Below, in pieces: positions 59,872 through 64,000 of a stretch of DNA of 64,000 nucleotides; within the stretch, counting starts at the first letter, position 1; the number at the start of each line of letters is the position of its first letter. The notes under the pieces were generated by a model that ran no database searches, had not been told where the DNA came from, and saw nothing but the letters and a program-made list of their open reading frames with translations. A program made the position numbers and the translations under genes. This stretch comes from Biomphalaria glabrata (lineage: Eukaryota > Mollusca > Gastropoda > Planorbidae), in assembly GCF_947242115.1 (NCBI RefSeq), contig NC_074725.1:29878584-29942583 (forward strand), in the 5' to 3' direction.

Positions 59872-61064
59872 CAAAATGTTGACCCTCTAAAAAATTTATT
59901 TGCAAAAAAAAAATTAGAAGAACGAGGAAGAAAAACTAATTTTTTCGTTAGGTCCCTCACCTATTGTAAGACAAAGATTATTAAATCTAATTGTATACCA
60001 AAATCTTTCTTGTCTTTGGCAACATTTACACACTTTTCAGAAGTATTTGATACACATGTTGTAATTTATAATTCATCACAATTCTGGTACTTCAATAAAA
60101 GTTGTTTAATTCAAAAAAAAAAAAAAAAAAAAAAGCCCACTTCCTACTGGACAGTCATAATGACTGTTCAAAGCATAGATCACACAACCAGCCAATAGAC
60201 CTTTTGTTTTGGAATTAACATGTAAGAAAAAAAAAATTTTCTTGTACCAGTTGGCACCACTTACTAACACAAAAATTCACTATGATCAGATGTGGGTTCA
60301 GACAAAATAACCTTGTCACTAAGCTAAACTCCTCAAATTAATCTGGGTCACAAATAGGAAAAACATTTTAAATAGATCAAGACTAGAAGTGCAAGCAGAG
60401 TTCATAAAATGTTTTGTATGAAGAAATATAAAAACTAAAATTATATCAAGAAATTCTTCAATATAACTCCAAGTAAATCAATATAACATGGCAGACAAGT
60501 CACTGACAATTGGTATAATCATCCCTAAAACAATATTTGTATAAATCTGTCAAACAAGTATGTACATTTATTTAGTAAAAAGACAATTATAACCTTTGAG
60601 ATATAAAAGCTACATGATTTGAAATAAAATAGTCATCAACAGACATGATAGGCAACTCTTATACATGTAATAGCATACAGTGCCATGGAAATTGCACAAC
60701 CAGAATTAGAATCTCAAAATATTAATACAACCAGATTGTTACATCCACAATCTACTTTCAAATATAAACAATAACCATGTATCGCAGGCCAGTGTCAGAA
60801 ACGACCACACACAGTTCAGCAGACTTGAGTCAGTTGTCAGTATGTAATGGTAAGAAACATGAACGATTAATCCTTTGCCTCTACGCACCTGTGTTGTCCA
60901 ATAGAGAGTATTAAATAAAAAGCTTTCATCGTTTATTTTTTGGTGAACAGGTTTTTGTTTAAATAAACAACAAAATAAATAATCTTCATGCAATTTTTCT
61001 TCTCTTATTAGTATTGCACATGGCAAAGAAAAACAATCACACATCGGATGAAGAGTAAGTTCCC

Positions 61065-61165
61065 TTAGACTGTAGTCTCAGGGACTGGACTGTTGGTACG
61101 ATAGTAGGGACTGGCAGATCGACTTCTGATCAGTTCACCTTTGGCCCCGGCCACACAAAGAGAAT
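61065..61165 (-). CDS. Last coding exon of an unidentified gene, C-terminus ending ETTV
   Basis: The acceptor on the minus strand is TTCTATTCTTTCAG. The exon completes one codon and then reads SLCVAGAKGELIRSRSASPY, then YRTNSPVPETTV and TAA. ETTV is a class I PDZ-binding C-terminus (S/T-x-V), and RSRSAS offers basophilic-kinase sites. This suggests a channel, transporter, receptor or scaffold-bound protein, with a cytoplasmic tail. I cannot name the gene, and no preceding exon was recognised in 61166-64000, so the previous intron exceeds 2.8 kb or holds an exon I missed. Confidence 0.65.
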
Positions 61166-62348
61166 CTGAAAGAATAGAATGCTAAAATTAAATAGCCTTT
61201 CAACAACGAAGCTTATAGATCAATAACTCTTGTGCTACAAGTATTTATTTCAAATGCATTCCAAAACAACCCCATGATAAGCAAAATGTGTAACGTAGAA
61301 ACGCAGGCCACAAGGCATATCCGGCTAGTAGAACAATAAGATTCCAAATCTCTCTCTCTCTCTGTCGCAACTGCACTAAGCCAATCAGGCGGTGATACAA
61401 TGCAAGCAACCAACCAATCATGTGGTATTTACAAATGTGAGTAGTCCCCCAGTGTCTCATGTTAATATTAATATTTGTAATATATTTGTACATTTTGTAT
61501 GTATTTTGAGATTTTTTTCACATATTCTTTTTGACCAATCGAATTTCGCAGAGAATCCTAGAAAAGTGAAGATCTGCTAATTATTTTCCCCATTAATTTC
61601 TAATTTTAAAAAAGTGGAATAGTGAATCTATAAAAATAGAAGCAGTGAAGGATATCTGTAGATCTAAATATTCATAAAGAGACTGAGTTAAATAGATGTT
61701 TAAATATTTTTGCTTTGGGAATCAGACTCCATTCAATACACAATGCACATAATTAATCTTGCATTTTGATTGTAAAAAGGGAAATCTAAAAATAAAAAAA
61801 AAAGAGTCAAAAGTTTTGCCAAATTGATTAACAAAATGTTTAGCTCTGAAACAAAAAAAAGATAACTTAAGGTATATAGGCATATAGATAAAAAGTGTTT
61901 TAAATACTGGTATCTAAGTCTCAATAATGTATCAATAATTTCTTTAACTGTGCAAATTCATTCTCTTTCTAAAAAGGACCCATACATATACATACATATG
62001 CTCATATCTTTTACTTAGACAGATGAATTATATTCTAAACTGTCTAGAAAGATTCTTTAGATAAAAAGTTCAGCAAAAGAATTAAACTTTTTGTCTCTAG
62101 GGTATTTTAAATGATCAAATGAGTACAGTGCTACAAGATTCAATGACTTGGATATAGTGAATAACATGGGCCATAACTGCTAATCAGACTTCAACTTTTG
62201 TTTCCCACATATCTACTTTCGTCATTTAGTTTAGATCTTTTTTTTTTTCATAATTTTATTACGGTTTCTCCCAAAATATTTTATTTTCCCTTAATTTAAA
62301 AAAATTAACATGATATAGACTACTTGTTTATGTTTGTATAGTAATGTT
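61166..62348. other. Probable intron sequence of the minus-strand gene
   Basis: AT-rich with a short (TC)n at 61352-61364 and no recognised exon or element. Confidence 0.45.
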
Positions 62349-62622
62349 TCCCCTTTCAGACCTTGTGATCTATGGGACAGATGATGTTAAGGTAATCTGT
62401 TTCTTTGGCCAAGGGTTAACAAGCAGGGTGTTATGTGGCCAGCACAACGACCAACCGGCTTTACTTTCCCCAACCTAAGTCAGGTACCCATTAGAGTTGG
62501 GTGGACTCAGGGGCGACCCAAAAAATCCAGAAATTCAAAATCCCAGTCTTCACTGAGATTTGAACCCGGGACCTCAGCTTCGGAAGCCAAGCGCTTAATC
62601 ATTCAACCACCGCGCCCCCACA
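62349..62622 (-). mobile_element. tRNA-derived SINE, family 1
   Basis: CCCCTTTCAGACCTTGTGAT, CCAGCACAACGACCAACCGG, CAGGTACCCATTAGAGTTGG, the B-box complement GATTTGAACCCGGG, and GAAGCCAAGCGCTTAATCAT. Well preserved, head to the right. Confidence 0.9.
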
Positions 62623-63235
62623 TCAAACTAGATGTATTATCTATGCTCTTTAAAAATAAAGGCATTTGATTTTTAAAAAGGTGCTTCTTTTTTGCATAAA
62701 CTGAGACCTCAGTTAAGCAGCTGAGTACACACACAAGCTATAGTTTAATACACTAGTTCATAGAAAGAAGGGAAAAAAAATAAAAATTTTTTTAGTTCTT
62801 TACATACATCTAAATCTGCTACTAATAAGATATTGCATTTAATTAAGTCAAAGTCAAAAGTAGAAGATAGCAGGAAAAAAAAAAAAAATTCTATAAATTA
62901 GCATGCAATGTCATTATAGTAACTGACCTACACTTTATAGATATGTAAGAATTAGGGCTACCATGGTTATGTTAGCATGATTACAGTTAGTAACAAGCAC
63001 CAGTGGTGGAGCAAGACTTTCAATAGGTTCATTTGATTAGAAGTTTTAAGTATTGTATTTCACAGATATAAGAGTTTTGATTTGGTTCAGTAAGGTATAA
63101 GAATTAGGGTTAAGATTAACAAGCCAGTAAATAACTAAAAGACATTCTCACTGAAAAGTCTGACTATTATCAACCAAAACGTTAATGTTCTCTGATTTAT
63201 GTAGCCTAGAGTAGAAAATTCCCCATTCAAATCTC
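62623..63235. other. AT-rich spacer
   Basis: Poly(A) tracts; TAAGAATTAGGGTTA-type sequence occurs at 63096 and a weaker form at 62946. Nothing coding was recognised. Confidence 0.45.
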
Positions 63236-63490
63236 TATATATCATAAAGCAGATGATGTAAAGGTCATCTGTTTCTCTGGCCCACGGCTAACAAGGGTGT
63301 CTTGTGGCCTGTACAGGGACTAACCTCCATTTAATTTTCCCCAACTAATGTCAGGTACCCTTTAGAGCAATGTGGGCTCAAGAGGCGCCCTAAAGATCTT
63401 GAAATAAAAAGTCCCAGTCATCACCAGGATATGAACCTGGGACGACCAGTATGGAAGCCAAGTACTTTACCACTCAGCTACCGCTCCTCC
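63236..63490 (-). mobile_element. tRNA-derived SINE, family 1
   Basis: AAGGTCATCTGTTTCTCTGG, CCAACTAATGTCAGGTACCC, the B-box complement GGATATGAACCTGGG, and GGAAGCCAAGTACTTTACCA then CTCAGCTACCGC. Confidence 0.87.
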
Positions 63491-63749
63491 CTGCCTATAG
63501 CAGAAAGAAAGGTAAAAATGCTGCAGTGTCTGGAGATAACAGACGCCCAAATCTGTAACTGCAAAGAAGTTGCAAAGGGGAAGAGATCATCTCTCAATGC
63601 CACAGAATCTAGACCTAGCAGTTTGATTTGCTGATGTCACTTTTAAAATGTTGTTGTGGACTATTATTGACAAGTTGTCATGTGGCTTACCATCTTTCTT
63701 CCCTACATCCAGAATCTATTAGAGTAAGGTGAAACCAGGGAAGTCAAAA

Positions 63750-63950
63750 ATGTCTAAGGAAAATCGAAAAAATCATCGAAGACAACTGCCACCCGCTCCA
63801 TCAGAACTACGTCAAGTCGTAGCGAAGTGGGCGACTGCTGTCAATCAAAACAAGAAATACAAAAACTCGTTCGTACCTCACTCAGTCAGACTATATCACC
63901 ACCACTCGTTGATCAGGGAACATGAAAAGCACCAAGATGCCTGTATGTAG
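63750..63950 (+). CDS. Small basic hypothetical ORF (66 codons)
   Basis: ATG at 63750 to TAG. It reads MSKENRKNHRRQLPPAPSEL, then RQVVAKWATAVNQNKKYKNS, then FVPHSVRLYHHHSLIREHEK and a short end. An in-frame stop lies at 63720, so it cannot be an exon extended far left in this frame. AATAAA follows 6 bp after the stop at 63957. Base composition is less AT-rich than the flanks. No family recognised; it may be an mRNA 3' end, a retrocopy or chance. Confidence 0.3.
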   Translation: MSKENRKNHRRQLPPAPSELRQVVAKWATAVNQNKKYKNSFVPHSVRLYHHHSLIREHEKHQDACM

Positions 63951-63956
63951 TCGCTG

Positions 63957-63962
63957 AATAAA
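63957..63962 (+). promoter_or_regulatory. Poly(A) signal after the small ORF
   Basis: AATAAA followed within 40 bp by TGTTGTGTCTGTTG, a GT-rich downstream element. Confidence 0.4.
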
Positions 63963-64000
63963 CTCTTTATGTTGTGTCTGTTGCATTTATGTGTATTTTT

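Larger units (their letters stand above)
56600..61064 (-). other. Probable long 3' UTR of the minus-strand gene
   Basis: AT-rich sequence with far fewer repeats than the rest of the window and no convincing coding exon. It holds two SINE pieces (58440-58812), one MITE (59436-59517), a poly(A) run at 59831-59870 and a 2x duplication of ACTGATGACTTTGTGTCATA (58304-58386). Extent is inferred from the stop at 61065 and the AATAAA at 56622; an earlier 3' end is possible. Confidence 0.4.

Noticed and set aside
60739-61044. A 101-codon minus frame downstream of the ETTV exon
   Set aside because: It lies after the stop in the presumed 3' UTR, lacks motifs and has average chance length for AT-rich DNA.

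Overview
The window looks like nuclear DNA of a heterobranch gastropod, most likely a pond or freshwater snail. Three things point there: an intron-rich nose-resistant-to-fluoxetine-6 (NRF-6)-like acyltransferase gene, three intronless class A receptors of the kind reported as gastropod chemosensory receptors, and a dense mix of tRNA-derived SINEs, non-LTR retrotransposons, hAT elements and long minisatellites. No bacterial operon, CRISPR array, rRNA gene or free-standing tRNA gene was seen. The species assignment is inference.

Layout. 1-5.9 kb: a 2.6 kb array of a 22-bp unit, a SINE fused to a LINE tail, and a purine-only minisatellite. 6.0-21.4 kb, + strand: the 3' half of an NRF-6-like gene, seven confident exons plus one probable one. 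Its introns are filled with minisatellites, microsatellites, SINEs, LINE 3' ends and hAT elements, and in six of seven introns the low-complexity tract sits against the 3' splice site. 21.5-27.5 kb: repeats, LINE tails and one unidentified decayed minus-strand coding stretch. 27.6, 40.2 and 54.2 kb: three same-strand, intronless receptor paralogues that align without a gap over about 330 residues, so they form a local tandem-duplication cluster. The spacers between them carry an L2/CR1-type LINE split by a hAT, inverted LINE fragments, a 31-bp array of about 42 copies, and a three-level nest: LINE, then a SPIN-like hAT, then a hAT MITE and an RNase H-type LINE. 56.6-61.2 kb, - strand: the last coding exon of an unidentified gene ending in a PDZ-ligand-like ETTV, with an apparently long 3' UTR. 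61.2-64 kb: more SINEs and a small + strand ORF followed by a poly(A) signal.

The genes do not form one pathway. NRF-6-like proteins are multi-pass membrane acyltransferase-3 family proteins, and the receptors are expected at the surface of chemosensory neurons. The main interest is structural: tandem repeats beside splice sites, nested hAT elements with clean 8-bp target duplications, GTCT-centred elements, and atypical receptor motifs. All family assignments come from reading motifs by eye; no database search was run.
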